64,000 nt of DNA from Alteromonas sp. LMIT006. GTDB taxonomy: Bacteria; Pseudomonadota; Gammaproteobacteria; Enterobacterales; Alteromonadaceae. Below the pieces are notes generated by a model. It was given only the letters and a program-made list of their open reading frames with translations, was not told the DNA's origin and ran no database searches. Position 1 is the first letter of the stretch. Each line of letters opens with the position of its first letter. Position numbers and translations under genes: made by a program. Positions 27,587-37,156 of this stretch are shown here, in pieces. The DNA is taken from assembly GCF_024300645.1 (NCBI RefSeq), contig NZ_CP101291.1, forward strand, positions 1,178,001 through 1,242,000. Reading direction: 5' to 3'.

Positions 27587-29656
27587 GTGTTTGGAAATAT
27601 CGGATTTAGCTTAACGGCTGTAGGTTTTGCCTCGCTTTTTTTGTTGCTACTGACAGTGACAAATTCCTCTCGCGTAAAGTTTTTTCTGGCATTAGCCTTT
27701 CTTCTGACTGCTTTGTGGGCATTGCAACATATTACATGGATCGTGCCGCAAAGTACTCTACAACAATACCTTCTATTTGATAGCTTAAAGCAACTCGGCT
27801 GGATCCTGCTGTTGAGTGCTGCGTTGCATAATCAAGCTGATAACGTCCGGCAAGTATTTGCGCAACGCTCTACTGTCCTCGCTATTATTGCACCTGTTTT
27901 TTGTATTGTATCGAGTATTGCTAACCCAAGTTTGACGGAATGGATTTTTTTGGCACTTACGGTTAGCGCGCTAACGATTTTATTGCAACTAGAGCTTTTG
28001 TTTCGTCAAGCGGGTGAGCAAAGGTGGGCGTTTAAGCCGTTAGTCATTTTTCTTGGCATGGTCAATGTCTTGGAGTTTGTGACGTATGCAAATGCCAGTA
28101 TGGTGAACTATCTTGGCGTTCACTTTATTGCGGCAAAAGGGTATGTCTATACCTTGTTTTTACCTTTTATGTTTTTGGCGATGCGACGCATGGAGCATTG
28201 GGGGATCAAAATATTTGTATCGCGTGAAATTGTCCTACACTCAACTTTGTTGTTAGTAGCTGGCGCGTATCTGTTTTTGATGGCAGTAGTTGGTTACATT
28301 ATAAAATATCAAGGCGGCACATGGGGCACATCGGTCCAAATCGTAATAGCAATTGTGGCGTTATTTTTATTGGGGGTCTTATTGGCGTCAGCTAATTTGA
28401 GACAACGTATAAAAGTATTTATTACCAAAAACTTCTTTGCTAACCAGTTTGATTATCGAGAACGCTGGATTGCACTAACCAATATTTTGGAAGTGGGGGA
28501 GAAGGAACTCAATGAAGTGTATGACACAGCCTTGCATGGGTGCTTAAAGTCAATTGAATACGACCGAGGGGTTTTATGTAAGTTTAAAAATAACGAGTTA
28601 TTACCTGTTGCCTCATCCGAAGACATCCATTTACGTAGCATGGACTGGTATGCCTTAAATGCAGTGGCAGTATACTGTCAAGATAAGCCTTGGATAGTTG
28701 ACCTGAATGAATTGATCGTTCATCCTGAAAACTACCCCAATATCGCATTAACTCCTGTTCAAGCAAAGCAATCTAGCTTACAGTTCATCATGCCGATTTA
28801 TCACGAATCAACATTGTGGGGCGTGGTGGCTATGTACCAAGTTGAAAGTGTATTTCGAACACTCAATTGGGAGTTGCGCGATTACCTAAATGCCATATTG
28901 GCACAAGTCTCGAATTTTATTTTGCACCACGAAGCCTCTCATATGGTGGCAGAAAATGCTCAGTTTGCCGCATTTAGTCGAATGTCTGCATTTGTTGTCC
29001 ATGATCTGAAAAATGTTTTGGCACAAGTCGATTTGATTCTGGCTAATGCGACACAACACAAACACAATCCTGAATTTATCGAAGATACATTCGTAACTCT
29101 TGAGCATACTCAAGCAAGAATGCAAAAAATGCTCAAACAGCTCACTGAAAAGCACACTCAAGCGCAAACTTCAGCGCAAGTTTGTGAACTATCCTCTATA
29201 TTAAAAACAGTTATTCATCAACTATGTGCGACATTACAGCCAACACCAACACTATCGATCACCACTGATCTGCTGGCAAATTGCGATTGCGATAAGTTAC
29301 AAAACGTGTTGTACCATATTGTCAGTAATGCACAACAAGCAACTCCAGACGAGGGAGCGATTACAATAGAGGTTAGAACGGTGGATCCAAAGCACATATT
29401 GCTTACGGTCACTGATACAGGCTGTGGTATGAGTGAGGAATTCATCAAGCATAGGTTATTCAAGCCGTTTGATACAACGAAAGGCAATGCAGGCATGGGT
29501 ATTGGTGCGTATGATGCCAAACATTTTATTGAAGATATTGGCGGGCGGGTTGACGTAATGAGTGAAGAGGGTAAAGGCACTGTATTTTCACTTTATATTC
29601 CCGCAATCAGTGCCGATAAATCTACAACAGCTGAAGACAAGGAAGTGAATATATGA
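27587..29656 (+). CDS. prsK: PrsK-type histidine kinase (PEP-CTERM/XrtA system)
   Basis: Membrane sensor kinase, 689 residues. About eight hydrophobic segments fill residues 1-280 with no periplasmic domain of size. A GAF-like region spans about 300-455. The kinase core has the phosphoacceptor His in VVHDLKNVLAQ (about 470), the N box NVLYHIVSNAQQA, G1 VTDTGCGM, and FKPFDTTKGNAGMGIGAYDAK. The HDLKN motif and long multi-pass N-terminus are typical of PrsK. GTG start after an AAGGA-like site; a short overlapping ATG frame begins 16 bases upstream. Overlaps prsR by 4 bp. Confidence 0.85.
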   Translation: MFGNIGFSLTAVGFASLFLLLLTVTNSSRVKFFLALAFLLTALWALQHITWIVPQSTLQQYLLFDSLKQLGWILLLSAALHNQADNVRQVFAQRSTVLAIIAPVFCIVSSIANPSLTEWIFLALTVSALTILLQLELLFRQAGEQRWAFKPLVIFLGMVNVLEFVTYANASMVNYLGVHFIAAKGYVYTLFLPFMFLAMRRMEHWGIKIFVSREIVLHSTLLLVAGAYLFLMAVVGYIIKYQGGTWGTSVQIVIAIVALFLLGVLLASANLRQRIKVFITKNFFANQFDYRERWIALTNILEVGEKELNEVYDTALHGCLKSIEYDRGVLCKFKNNELLPVASSEDIHLRSMDWYALNAVAVYCQDKPWIVDLNELIVHPENYPNIALTPVQAKQSSLQFIMPIYHESTLWGVVAMYQVESVFRTLNWELRDYLNAILAQVSNFILHHEASHMVAENAQFAAFSRMSAFVVHDLKNVLAQVDLILANATQHKHNPEFIEDTFVTLEHTQARMQKMLKQLTEKHTQAQTSAQVCELSSILKTVIHQLCATLQPTPTLSITTDLLANCDCDKLQNVLYHIVSNAQQATPDEGAITIEVRTVDPKHILLTVTDTGCGMSEEFIKHRLFKPFDTTKGNAGMGIGAYDAKHFIEDIGGRVDVMSEEGKGTVFSLYIPAISADKSTTAEDKEVNI

Positions 29657-31011
29657 GCAAAGTGCTCGTTGTAGACGACGATTTAGGGATCCAAAAACAG
29701 CTTAAATGGTGTTTGACAGATTATGAACTTGCATTTGCTGATGACCGCGCATCAGCGATTACGGCTCTTCGTCGTCATGAACCTAGTGTCGTGACTTTAG
29801 ATCTTGGCTTACCGCCTGACTCTACTAATGCTTCAGAAGGCCTTAAAACCCTCGAAGAAATTATTGCTCTTGCTCCACATACCAAAGTCATTGTTGTGAC
29901 TGGTAACAATGATAAAGCTAATGCACTTAAAGCAATTGAGCTTGGTGCATATGATTTTTATGAGAAACCCATCGATTCAGACACTATCAAAGTATTGGTA
30001 GCTCGCGCTCAGCAAATGTCAGCTTTGGAAACTGAAAACCGACGTTTACAAAATGCTAAGCCAGCTATGGGGCGTATTATTGGAGTGAGTGAGAGTATTC
30101 AAGCTGTATGCCGTAGGGCTGAAAAGATTGCCAAAACCGATATCACTACCTTGCTATTAGGCGAGTCTGGTACAGGTAAAGAGGTGTTCGCTCGCTCAAT
30201 TCACGAAGCCTCGCCGCGCGCAGAAAAGCCATTTGTGGCAATCAACTGTGCATCCATTCCTGAAAATTTACTAGAAAGTGAATTGTTTGGTTACGAGAAA
30301 GGCGCGTTTACTGGCGCGAATAAAACCACCTTAGGTAAAATTGAAACGGCGCAAGGTGGTACATTATTTTTAGATGAAATTGGCGATATGCCGATTGGTC
30401 TGCAAGCCAAAATGCTGCGTTTTTTGCAAGAGCGAGTCATCGAGCGAGTGGGGGGGCGCAGCGAGATCCCGGTTGATATTCGGGTGATATGTGCAACACA
30501 TAGAGATTTGCAGACCATGGTTGCAGACGAAACATTTCGTGAAGATTTGTATTATCGCGTAGGTGAAATGGTCATTAATATTCCACCGCTAAGAGAGCGT
30601 GAACAGGATGTGTTACTCCTGGCGAAAACGTTCCTCAATCAATACGCAGAAGATTTTGCGTCAAAAGTAAAAGGGTTTAGCGAGGAGGCGCAGCAAGCTA
30701 TGGTAAGTTATGACTGGCCAGGCAATATTCGACAACTGCAAAACAAACTAAAATCAGCAGTCATTTTGGCTGATGGTCAAATGGTGCAACTTCATGATCT
30801 CTCGTTGCCACAAGGTCATGCCGATCCAACGCCCAAAGTCATCAACCTTAGAGCGGTTCGTGAAGCGGCAGAGAGCAAGGCCATACGCAGAGCGTATTCA
30901 CAAGCGGAACAAAACATGTCACGAACCGCTGAGTTATTAGGGGTGACTAGACCCACCTTGTATTCTTTGATTGAAAAATACAACCTAGATGACTTAAGGG
31001 TAGGTGTTTAA
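29653..31011 (+). CDS. prsR: PrsR-type sigma54-dependent response regulator
   Basis: Response regulator and enhancer-binding protein, 452 residues. The receiver domain spans about 1-120 with the phosphorylation Asp in VTLDLGLPP. The AAA+ domain spans about 140-380 with Walker A GESGTGKE, the sigma54-contact loop GYEKGAFTGAN and Walker B GGTLFLDEIGD. A Fis-type helix-turn-helix ends the protein (SRTAELLGVTRPTLYSLIEKY). Paired with PrsK by a 4-bp overlap. In PEP-CTERM systems this pair controls sigma54 promoters of exopolysaccharide and PEP-CTERM genes; none of those are in the window. Confidence 0.9.
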   Translation: MSKVLVVDDDLGIQKQLKWCLTDYELAFADDRASAITALRRHEPSVVTLDLGLPPDSTNASEGLKTLEEIIALAPHTKVIVVTGNNDKANALKAIELGAYDFYEKPIDSDTIKVLVARAQQMSALETENRRLQNAKPAMGRIIGVSESIQAVCRRAEKIAKTDITTLLLGESGTGKEVFARSIHEASPRAEKPFVAINCASIPENLLESELFGYEKGAFTGANKTTLGKIETAQGGTLFLDEIGDMPIGLQAKMLRFLQERVIERVGGRSEIPVDIRVICATHRDLQTMVADETFREDLYYRVGEMVINIPPLREREQDVLLLAKTFLNQYAEDFASKVKGFSEEAQQAMVSYDWPGNIRQLQNKLKSAVILADGQMVQLHDLSLPQGHADPTPKVINLRAVREAAESKAIRRAYSQAEQNMSRTAELLGVTRPTLYSLIEKYNLDDLRVGV

Positions 31012-31065
31012 TTGCGAATGAATTGGGTATACTTAGCGGGTAGTTGAAGCTATTAAGGATGCTCA

Positions 31066-32118
31066 ATGTCGCAAGGTCTGAATGGGTTATGGTTGTTGTT
31101 CGTTTTGAGTACAACAGTTTCTTACGCTCAACCAAATGAATCTTTTCTTCATAGTTTTTATGATTTGCATGCCACAACATTAACCGCCACAGTTTGCCAC
31201 AATGAACCGACTTTGGCGGATGCGCAATTTGTTTTTTGTGCAGAAGAATTACGTAACGCAGGCAATGCACCATTTGTCTTGTGGCACCGACAGTTTGATG
31301 GCTCAATGGCGACTGACCATCCCGTGGTCGTCTTGTTGCACGGCTTAAGTGATTCACCATTTTACTTGCAAAGTGTCGCGCAAGCGGTACATCAGGCCGG
31401 GATGAATGTAGTCGTTGGCTTGCTTCCAGGCCATGGGTTAAAAACAAACTCAGAGTCGATTCTTCACGACAATAACTTGCGCCAAATTTGGCGTGATTAC
31501 ACAGATAATCTCATCGCCGCTAGCAATTCTTTAGGCAATGGTATAGTTGTCGGTGGTTTTTCTACCGGTGGTGCATTGGCGGTCGATCATATCTTGAGGT
31601 ATCCGGGGCAGACTAAAGGTTTGCTCTTGTTTTCTGGTGCGCTAGCGCTGGCCGATAATGCTGAAACCTTAAGTAAGATCCCGTTTGCAAAGTGGTTGAG
31701 TAAGTGGATCGATGGTGATTATCCCGAAGCGGGAACAAACCCTTATAAATATCCAAATATTTCGAGTCATGCAGCACTGATATTGATGGATATTATTCGC
31801 AATATTCGTACGGGGCTACACGACTCTACCGGACTAAAGTTGCCGATATTCGTCGCCCACTCTCAGTCTGACAATGTGACACCCATTGCTGGGGTAGAAG
31901 GTTTATTGTCCTTTTCAGTAGCAGAGCATACTGTAATCCAGATAGCAGAATCTATGGCAGTGTGTCATGCTGCAGTGCCTTTGACTAAACAGCAAGTACA
32001 GCAAATTAATGAAAAGGATCCAAATCCTCTCGTCAACTGTGACAGCCCAGAATACAATCCAATCCATGCGCAAATGATCGCAATGATGCAATTTTACTTA
32101 TTAAATAGCGTCAAATAG
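31066..32118 (+). CDS. Secreted alpha/beta hydrolase
   Basis: 350 residues beginning with a signal peptide (about 1-22, ending VSYAQ), so exported. The alpha/beta-hydrolase fold is clear: oxyanion region VVVLLHGLSDSPFYLQ, nucleophile elbow VGGFSTGGALA (Ser about 163), likely acid Asp in AHSQSDNVTP (about 270) and His in AVCHAAVP (about 304). It resembles serine aminopeptidase S33 or monoacylglycerol lipase-like enzymes. Good AAGGA site. It begins 54 bp after prsR and precedes a small membrane gene by 12 bp. Substrate unknown. Confidence 0.85.
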   Translation: MSQGLNGLWLLFVLSTTVSYAQPNESFLHSFYDLHATTLTATVCHNEPTLADAQFVFCAEELRNAGNAPFVLWHRQFDGSMATDHPVVVLLHGLSDSPFYLQSVAQAVHQAGMNVVVGLLPGHGLKTNSESILHDNNLRQIWRDYTDNLIAASNSLGNGIVVGGFSTGGALAVDHILRYPGQTKGLLLFSGALALADNAETLSKIPFAKWLSKWIDGDYPEAGTNPYKYPNISSHAALILMDIIRNIRTGLHDSTGLKLPIFVAHSQSDNVTPIAGVEGLLSFSVAEHTVIQIAESMAVCHAAVPLTKQQVQQINEKDPNPLVNCDSPEYNPIHAQMIAMMQFYLLNSVK

Positions 32119-32130
32119 GAGAATAATAAT

Positions 32131-32418
32131 ATGCGACAGTTTTTTTGGATCATCATCGCCATTTATGCGCTACTGTATTTTTACGCGGTGTATTTATATG
32201 ACGAATTTAACCTAGGCATTGCCTTTGGTATTTTTGCAGCCATTATTGCTCAGTTTTATTATGCGCGTAAAAAGCTCGCGCAACACGAAGCCGATATCGC
32301 TTCGGGCAGGTTGGTGACAAAAGAGGTAAAAGTCAAGCCATTGTCTTTTTGGTCTTCGCCATTCCCTTATGTAGGTATCGCGTTTTTGACCTACTTAGGC
32401 GTTATTATTATTCTGTAG
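32131..32418 (+). CDS. Small membrane protein of unknown function
   Basis: 95 residues with three hydrophobic segments (about 4-22, 28-45 and 77-95) and a charged cytosolic-looking loop between the second and third (YYARKKLAQHEADI...KEVKVK). A GGAGAA ribosome site precedes the ATG; it follows the hydrolase gene by 12 bp and is probably co-transcribed. I do not recognise the family. Confidence 0.75.
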   Translation: MRQFFWIIIAIYALLYFYAVYLYDEFNLGIAFGIFAAIIAQFYYARKKLAQHEADIASGRLVTKEVKVKPLSFWSSPFPYVGIAFLTYLGVIIIL

Positions 32419-32667
32419 TGTATCAATTGGCGCTTTCGAGTGACTGGCTCACCTAAACATCAGCACATTACAAAGGGTAAAACACGACCGACGATTGTTC
32501 ATCAATACACCGTTTTGTTGAATATATAAACACTGTCACAAAGTAAATCGACAAGATACTAAGTGAAAACAACAAATGTTTAACAAATCGAGGTTTCGTC
32601 TAGCCCCAAAGAAGATAAATTGGTACTATTCAAAACAAATACTGTCACATCAAATTAGAGAAAAAAC
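32419..32667. other. Intergenic region upstream of sapC
   Basis: 249 bp without an open frame worth calling. AT-rich, presumably containing the sapC promoter, but I found no clear -35/-10 pair, terminator hairpin or operator repeat. Confidence 0.4.
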
Positions 32668-33450
32668 ATGACGATGAATTATGTACCACTCGACAAAAAT
32701 GTTCACAAAGACACGAAGATTTTGACGGGTAAAGATTATACCTTTAGTGCTCAAGCACACATTAGTGCGGCGAGCATTCGCGAATTTCCACAGCTTGCTG
32801 CATGCACCCCCATTGTGTTTATCAAAGACTCAGGTAATGACAGTGTGCATACGGTTGCGATGCTAGGTGTTGAGCAAGGCCAGAACTTGTATGTTCACGA
32901 AGGCAAATGGCAAGCTCCGCACATTCCAATGAATATCCAGCGTTATCCATTTGATATTCGCCCTGATGGAGATAAGCTTGGTTTGTTCATCGATGAGAAC
33001 TCTCCGTTAATTAACGCGGACGGTACTGCGCTTTTCCAAGAAGACGGTGAAGCATCTCCATTATTACAACAATCATTGCAGTTCATGGATTTCTTGGCCA
33101 ATAGTGAAAAACTCACCGCTGAGTTTGTTAAACGTGTAGTTGAATTAGATCTATTGAGTGAACTTGAGTTGCGCATGGTCACTGTATCTGGTGAGCGTAA
33201 AGCGGTTAAAGGCATGATGGGAATAAACGAAGCGAAGTTGTTCGACCTCGCTGATGATGTGGTGCTTGACTTACACAAAAAAGGTTTCATGGGCGCACTT
33301 TACGCCATTATGCTATCTCTTGGTCAAATCAACCGTATCGTTGAGCTAAGTAACAATACTGATCAGCCAATCCGCTCTCTTCAAGTGGTCAACCTTGAGC
33401 AAGAAGCCGCAGCCAAAGCCAAAGCAGAAGCTCAACAAAAAACAGAATAA
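32668..33450 (+). CDS. SapC family protein
   Basis: 260 residues, no signal peptide. Recognisable SapC-family blocks: the start NYVPLDKNVHKD, the YPFDIRP and DGDKLGLFIDENSPL segments, FLANSEKLTAEFVKRVVELDLL, and a helical C-terminal end with an Ala/Lys/Glu tail. The family was named from Campylobacter S-layer loci, but most members occur elsewhere, in marine bacteria often near TonB receptors and flavin halogenases. Neither is present here; it is a single transcription unit ended by a terminator. Function unknown. Confidence 0.85.
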   Translation: MTMNYVPLDKNVHKDTKILTGKDYTFSAQAHISAASIREFPQLAACTPIVFIKDSGNDSVHTVAMLGVEQGQNLYVHEGKWQAPHIPMNIQRYPFDIRPDGDKLGLFIDENSPLINADGTALFQEDGEASPLLQQSLQFMDFLANSEKLTAEFVKRVVELDLLSELELRMVTVSGERKAVKGMMGINEAKLFDLADDVVLDLHKKGFMGALYAIMLSLGQINRIVELSNNTDQPIRSLQVVNLEQEAAAKAKAEAQQKTE

Positions 33451-33474
33451 ATCCTCATAAATTTTTTCTGAATT

Positions 33475-33510
33475 AAAAAAGCCCATAGCACAATGTGTTG
33501 TGGGCTTTTT
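33475..33510 (+). terminator. Intrinsic terminator after sapC
   Basis: An A-rich lead, then an imperfect GC-topped hairpin: GCCCATAGCACA (33481-33492) paired with TGTGTTGTGGGC (33494-33505) and a T-run at 33506-33510. It separates sapC from the dcw promoter. Confidence 0.85.
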
Positions 33511-33544
33511 GTATGCTTTTCGTACAAAAATTTACGAACTATGC

Positions 33545-33573
33545 TTGACGTGGATCAGCTTACCCAATAAACT
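33545..33573 (+). promoter_or_regulatory. Sigma70-like promoter of the dcw cluster
   Basis: TTGACG (33545-33550), a 17-bp spacer and TAAACT (33568-33573), placing transcription start near 33580, right at the MraZ repeats and about 120 bp before mraZ. It is a good fit to the conserved mra promoter position. Confidence 0.65.
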
Positions 33574-33582
33574 GCAGATTAG

Positions 33583-33617
33583 TGGGTAAATGTGGCAAAA
33601 AGTGGATCATTAGGGAT
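33583..33617 (+). promoter_or_regulatory. MraZ operator: four 10-bp-spaced repeats
   Basis: TGGGT (33583), TGGCA (33593), TGGAT (33603) and GGGAT (33613) occur at exact 10-bp intervals. MraZ in other bacteria binds direct TGGGN repeats separated by 5 bases, which is this geometry. The repeats begin at the predicted start site, so MraZ bound here should repress the whole dcw transcript, autoregulating itself. Confidence 0.75.
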
Positions 33618-33698
33618 CACAATAACAAAACTCCTAATTGAAACAAGCGTCACTTTTAAAAAAGTCTCAATAATCATAAGTAGAAAAGGGTCTGAGGA

Positions 33699-34157
33699 AT
33701 GTTCCGCGGCGCTAGTGCAATTAATCTCGACAGCAAGGGCAGGGTCACGATACCAACGCGTTATCGTCAATCTTTGTTGGATGATTGTCACGGTCAGCTA
33801 GTGTGTACGGTTGATACACAACAAAGCTGCTTGCTACTTTACCCACTTCCAGAATGGGAAGACATCGAACTCAAGATTTCCAAACTTTCCACCACGAATC
33901 CACATGAACGTCGCATCAGACGTTTGCTTTTGGGCTATGCCACTGAAGGCGAAATCGACCGCAATGGACGATTTTTACTGTCATCCCCACTAAGACAACA
34001 TGCCCATTTAGAAAAAGAAATTATGCTTGTTGGCCAATTCAACAAATTTGAAATTTGGGACGCTGAACGTTGGCATAAGCAGATTGAAGCAGATATCGCT
34101 ATGGAACAAAGCGGTGATTTTGAATTGACTGAACGCTTACAGGATTTTTCGATATGA
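33699..34157 (+). CDS. mraZ: Transcriptional regulator MraZ
   Basis: DNA-binding regulator of the dcw cluster, 152 residues. Two tandem AbrB-like modules are visible: [20 protein letters not shown] (residues 2-21) and the second [13 protein letters not shown] (about 86-98), each with the family DxxGRxxxP-type motif. TGAGGA ribosome site before the ATG. First gene of the cluster; overlaps rsmH by 4 bp. Confidence 0.97.
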   Translation: MFRGASAINLDSKGRVTIPTRYRQSLLDDCHGQLVCTVDTQQSCLLLYPLPEWEDIELKISKLSTTNPHERRIRRLLLGYATEGEIDRNGRFLLSSPLRQHAHLEKEIMLVGQFNKFEIWDAERWHKQIEADIAMEQSGDFELTERLQDFSI

Positions 34158-35086
34158 GCCAGCATATTCATTCATCAGTGCTTTATCACGAATGTCTTGA
34201 GGCATTGGCGATTGGTTCAGAAGGAATTTATATTGATGCGACCTTTGGTCGTGGAGGACACAGTCGCGGAATTCTGAATGCCTTAAATACTGCAGGTCAA
34301 TTGATTGCATTTGATCGCGACCCGAGTGCGATTGAGTATGCTCATCACCATTTTTCAGAACCCAATTTTAAGATCATTCACAGCGAGTTCGCTGCGATGG
34401 CAGACGTCTCTGAGATCCAAGAATATCATGGTAAAGTCGATGGAATATTGATGGATCTTGGTGTCTCATCGCCCCAATTAGATGAAGCTGAACGCGGTTT
34501 CAGTTTTATGCGAGACGGTCCATTGGATATGCGAATGGACACCTCAAAAGGGGTAACCGCAGCGGAGTGGCTTGCCACTGCGGATGAGCAAGACATCAGT
34601 CAAGTAATAAAAGAATTTGGTGAAGAGAAGTTCGGTAAGCGCATCGCGCATGCGATCGTTCAAACTCGAACTCATACACCGATTACCCATACTCTGCAGT
34701 TGGCACAAATCGTGACTGATGCGATGCCGGTTAAGGATAAGCATAAACATCCTGCCACGAGAACTTTTCAAGCCATTCGCATGTATCTCAATAGTGAACT
34801 TGAGCAAGTAAGAGAAGGACTTAAAGCAGCGGTAGCTATGTTAAAACCAGGTGGACGCCTAGCGGTTATTAGCTTTCATTCGTTAGAAGATCGTTTAGTC
34901 AAGCGCTTCATGAAAGAGCAGTCAAAGGGCAAAAATGTCCCTGCTAATTTACCCATTACTCAAGCTGAGATCGATGCGGATAAAGTCCTCCGTTTAGTCG
35001 GACGCGCCATAAAAGCAAGCGAAGCAGAACTTGCTCACAACACTCGCTCGCGCAGTGCTGTGTTGCGTATTGCGGAGAAGTTGTGA
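34154..35086 (+). CDS. rsmH: 16S rRNA m4C1402 methyltransferase
   Basis: Methylates N4 of C1402 in the ribosomal P site. 310 residues. The SAM-binding block [15 protein letters not shown] (about 27-41), the [20 protein letters not shown] block and the C-terminal [13 protein letters not shown] are intact. Coupled by 4-bp overlaps to mraZ and ftsL, the conserved mraZ-rsmH-ftsL start of the dcw cluster. Confidence 0.98.
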   Translation: MSQHIHSSVLYHECLEALAIGSEGIYIDATFGRGGHSRGILNALNTAGQLIAFDRDPSAIEYAHHHFSEPNFKIIHSEFAAMADVSEIQEYHGKVDGILMDLGVSSPQLDEAERGFSFMRDGPLDMRMDTSKGVTAAEWLATADEQDISQVIKEFGEEKFGKRIAHAIVQTRTHTPITHTLQLAQIVTDAMPVKDKHKHPATRTFQAIRMYLNSELEQVREGLKAAVAMLKPGGRLAVISFHSLEDRLVKRFMKEQSKGKNVPANLPITQAEIDADKVLRLVGRAIKASEAELAHNTRSRSAVLRIAEKL

Positions 35087-35394
35087 TGTTTCAAATGCAA
35101 TTACTTAGCTCTGTATTAAATGACTTGTTTGAGCAAAAACTAAGAATTTTATTGGTGCTCTGTGTGTTACTCAGTGCTTTCGGTATTATTTTGAGTACCG
35201 ACGCCAACCGCAATGTATCAAGAGATCTTGAAGCTCTCATGGTGGAACAAGATGAGTTAGATGTTGAATGGCGTCATCTGATATTGGAGCAAAGTGCGTT
35301 GACTGAGCACAATCGAATTGAAGCATTGGTTGATTCTAAATTGAATATGCATCGTCCTTCTGCGACAGATGAGATTGTGGTAAAAATTGAGTAG
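35083..35394 (+). CDS. ftsL: Cell division protein FtsL
   Basis: Bitopic divisome protein, 103 residues. A single membrane segment lies at about residues 20-38 (ILLVLCVLLSAFGIILST), followed by a periplasmic leucine-zipper-like helix (about 45-90), as expected for FtsL that pairs with FtsB. Low sequence conservation is normal; the assignment rests mainly on topology and position between rsmH and ftsI. Confidence 0.93.
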   Translation: MMFQMQLLSSVLNDLFEQKLRILLVLCVLLSAFGIILSTDANRNVSRDLEALMVEQDELDVEWRHLILEQSALTEHNRIEALVDSKLNMHRPSATDEIVVKIE

Positions 35395-35398
35395 CATT

Positions 35399-37150
35399 AT
35401 GACGAGTAAACCAGTCAAACGGACCCAAGCCAAGAAAAAAGTTCGTCCAACTTTTCAATCTTGGCGTTATTTTGTCGTAATGTTTGGTTTAGTGATGGTG
35501 TTTGCTGGATTGGGTACACGCGCCGCCTATATCCAAATCATTGAACCTGACCAACTGATAAAACAAGGCGACTCACGTACTAAGCGGGTGCGTAATATGC
35601 CAGCTCACCGAGGGTTAATCACTGACCGTCACGGTGAGGAGTTAGCCGTAAGTATACCCGTACGAGCAGTATATGCCGATCCGAAAATCATTGCAGAAAA
35701 AGGCGCTTTGGCTGACACTCGACGCTGGGAAGCACTTGCTAAAGTACTAAATATCGATAAAGACAGTTTAATTAGCCGAGTCAGTAATCCCAAACGACGC
35801 TTTGTTTATTTGCAACGTCAAGTCTCTCCAGCTATGGCCGAATACGTTGAGGAGTTAGATATACCTGGTGTGTCATTGCGTAATGAGTCAAGACGCTACT
35901 ATCCAGCCGGAGAAGTAAGTGCTCACGTATTAGGGTTCACTAATGTGGATGATGAGGGCATAGAAGGCATTGAATACTTATATGATGACCATCTGACTGG
36001 CAAGCCTTCATCAAGAACCATTCGCCGTGATGGTCGTGGACGCCAGGTTGAAATCATCACAGAGCGAGAAGGCGAGAAAGCTAAGGATATCACATTAACG
36101 ATTGATCAACGTATCCAAGCACTGGCGTATCGAGAAATCAAAAAAGCACTGACCTTGTATCAAGCCTACTCAGCCTCAGCCATCGTTGTTGATGTTGAGA
36201 CATCAGAAGTATTAGCGCTCGTAAACGGGCCATCATTTAATCCCAATAATCGCAGTAACATTGGTTCTCATCGGGTACGCAATCGCGTCGTGACAGATGC
36301 GTTTGAACCGGGCTCAGTGCTAAAACCTTTAGCGGTATTGAGTGCCCTTGAATTTGGCTCGGTTGAACGAGGTGATACGATTGATACTCATCCAGGCTGG
36401 ATGCGTTTAGGTGGTTCACGGGTTGGCGATCCAAAAAATCTAGGCGAAATTGATTTGCGCACCATTATTCAAAAATCGAGCAATATGGGCACATCAAAAC
36501 TGGCCCTTTCTGTGCAAAAAGAATTCCTGTTAGATACGTATTATAACATGGGGTTGATGACGGAAACGGGAATGAACTTACTTGGTGAAAGCCACGGTAT
36601 TTTTCACGAACGCAGCCGATGGTCTGATTTTGAGTTAGCAACTTTATCATTTGGGTATGGTATATCGGTAACGACTGCGCAACTGGCAAAAATGTACACC
36701 ACTTTAGCCAATGGTGGAATAAAACGAGACCTCAGAATTGTAAAAGATGGCTTTATGCGTGATGAAGAACGCGCCTTTAGCCAAGCCAATACTCAATATG
36801 TCATTGAATTAATGGAGAGTGTGACTCAAGAAAACGGTTCCGGTGTAAAGGCATCAGTTAAAGGATATCGCGTTGCTGGCAAAACCGGTACCTCGCGAAA
36901 AGCAGTTGCCGGTGGCTACGGAGAAGAGTATGTCAACATTTTTGCTGGCCTTGCGCCTGTATCAGACCCTCAGCTTGTGGTGGTAGTACTGATCAATGAA
37001 CCCAGTGGTGATCTTTATTACGCAGGAGATACAGCTGCTCCGGTCTTTAGTAATATTATGAGTGGTGCATTGCAATTGCTCAATGTTGCGCCAGATGACA
37101 GCAAAAGCATGCGTCATTTAGCCCATACCTCAAACCCTGTACAAGAGTAA
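35399..37150 (+). CDS. ftsI: Septal peptidoglycan transpeptidase FtsI (PBP3)
   Basis: Divisome transpeptidase that crosslinks septal peptidoglycan. 583 residues from ATG 35399; an upstream in-frame TTG overlapping ftsL is less likely. TM at about 24-42. Active-site motifs: SxxK with catalytic Ser in FEPGSVLKPL (about 304), SSN in KSSNMGTSK, and KTGT in AGKTGTSRKA. The stop is only 6 bp before murF. In related bacteria murE lies between them; it is absent here. Confidence 0.97.
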   Translation: MTSKPVKRTQAKKKVRPTFQSWRYFVVMFGLVMVFAGLGTRAAYIQIIEPDQLIKQGDSRTKRVRNMPAHRGLITDRHGEELAVSIPVRAVYADPKIIAEKGALADTRRWEALAKVLNIDKDSLISRVSNPKRRFVYLQRQVSPAMAEYVEELDIPGVSLRNESRRYYPAGEVSAHVLGFTNVDDEGIEGIEYLYDDHLTGKPSSRTIRRDGRGRQVEIITEREGEKAKDITLTIDQRIQALAYREIKKALTLYQAYSASAIVVDVETSEVLALVNGPSFNPNNRSNIGSHRVRNRVVTDAFEPGSVLKPLAVLSALEFGSVERGDTIDTHPGWMRLGGSRVGDPKNLGEIDLRTIIQKSSNMGTSKLALSVQKEFLLDTYYNMGLMTETGMNLLGESHGIFHERSRWSDFELATLSFGYGISVTTAQLAKMYTTLANGGIKRDLRIVKDGFMRDEERAFSQANTQYVIELMESVTQENGSGVKASVKGYRVAGKTGTSRKAVAGGYGEEYVNIFAGLAPVSDPQLVVVVLINEPSGDLYYAGDTAAPVFSNIMSGALQLLNVAPDDSKSMRHLAHTSNPVQE

Positions 37151-37156
37151 AGAATA

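Noticed and set aside
30947-31447. 166-codon open frame antisense across prsR end and the hydrolase start
   Set aside because: Overlaps two well-supported genes and their intergenic region; no domain or ribosome site.
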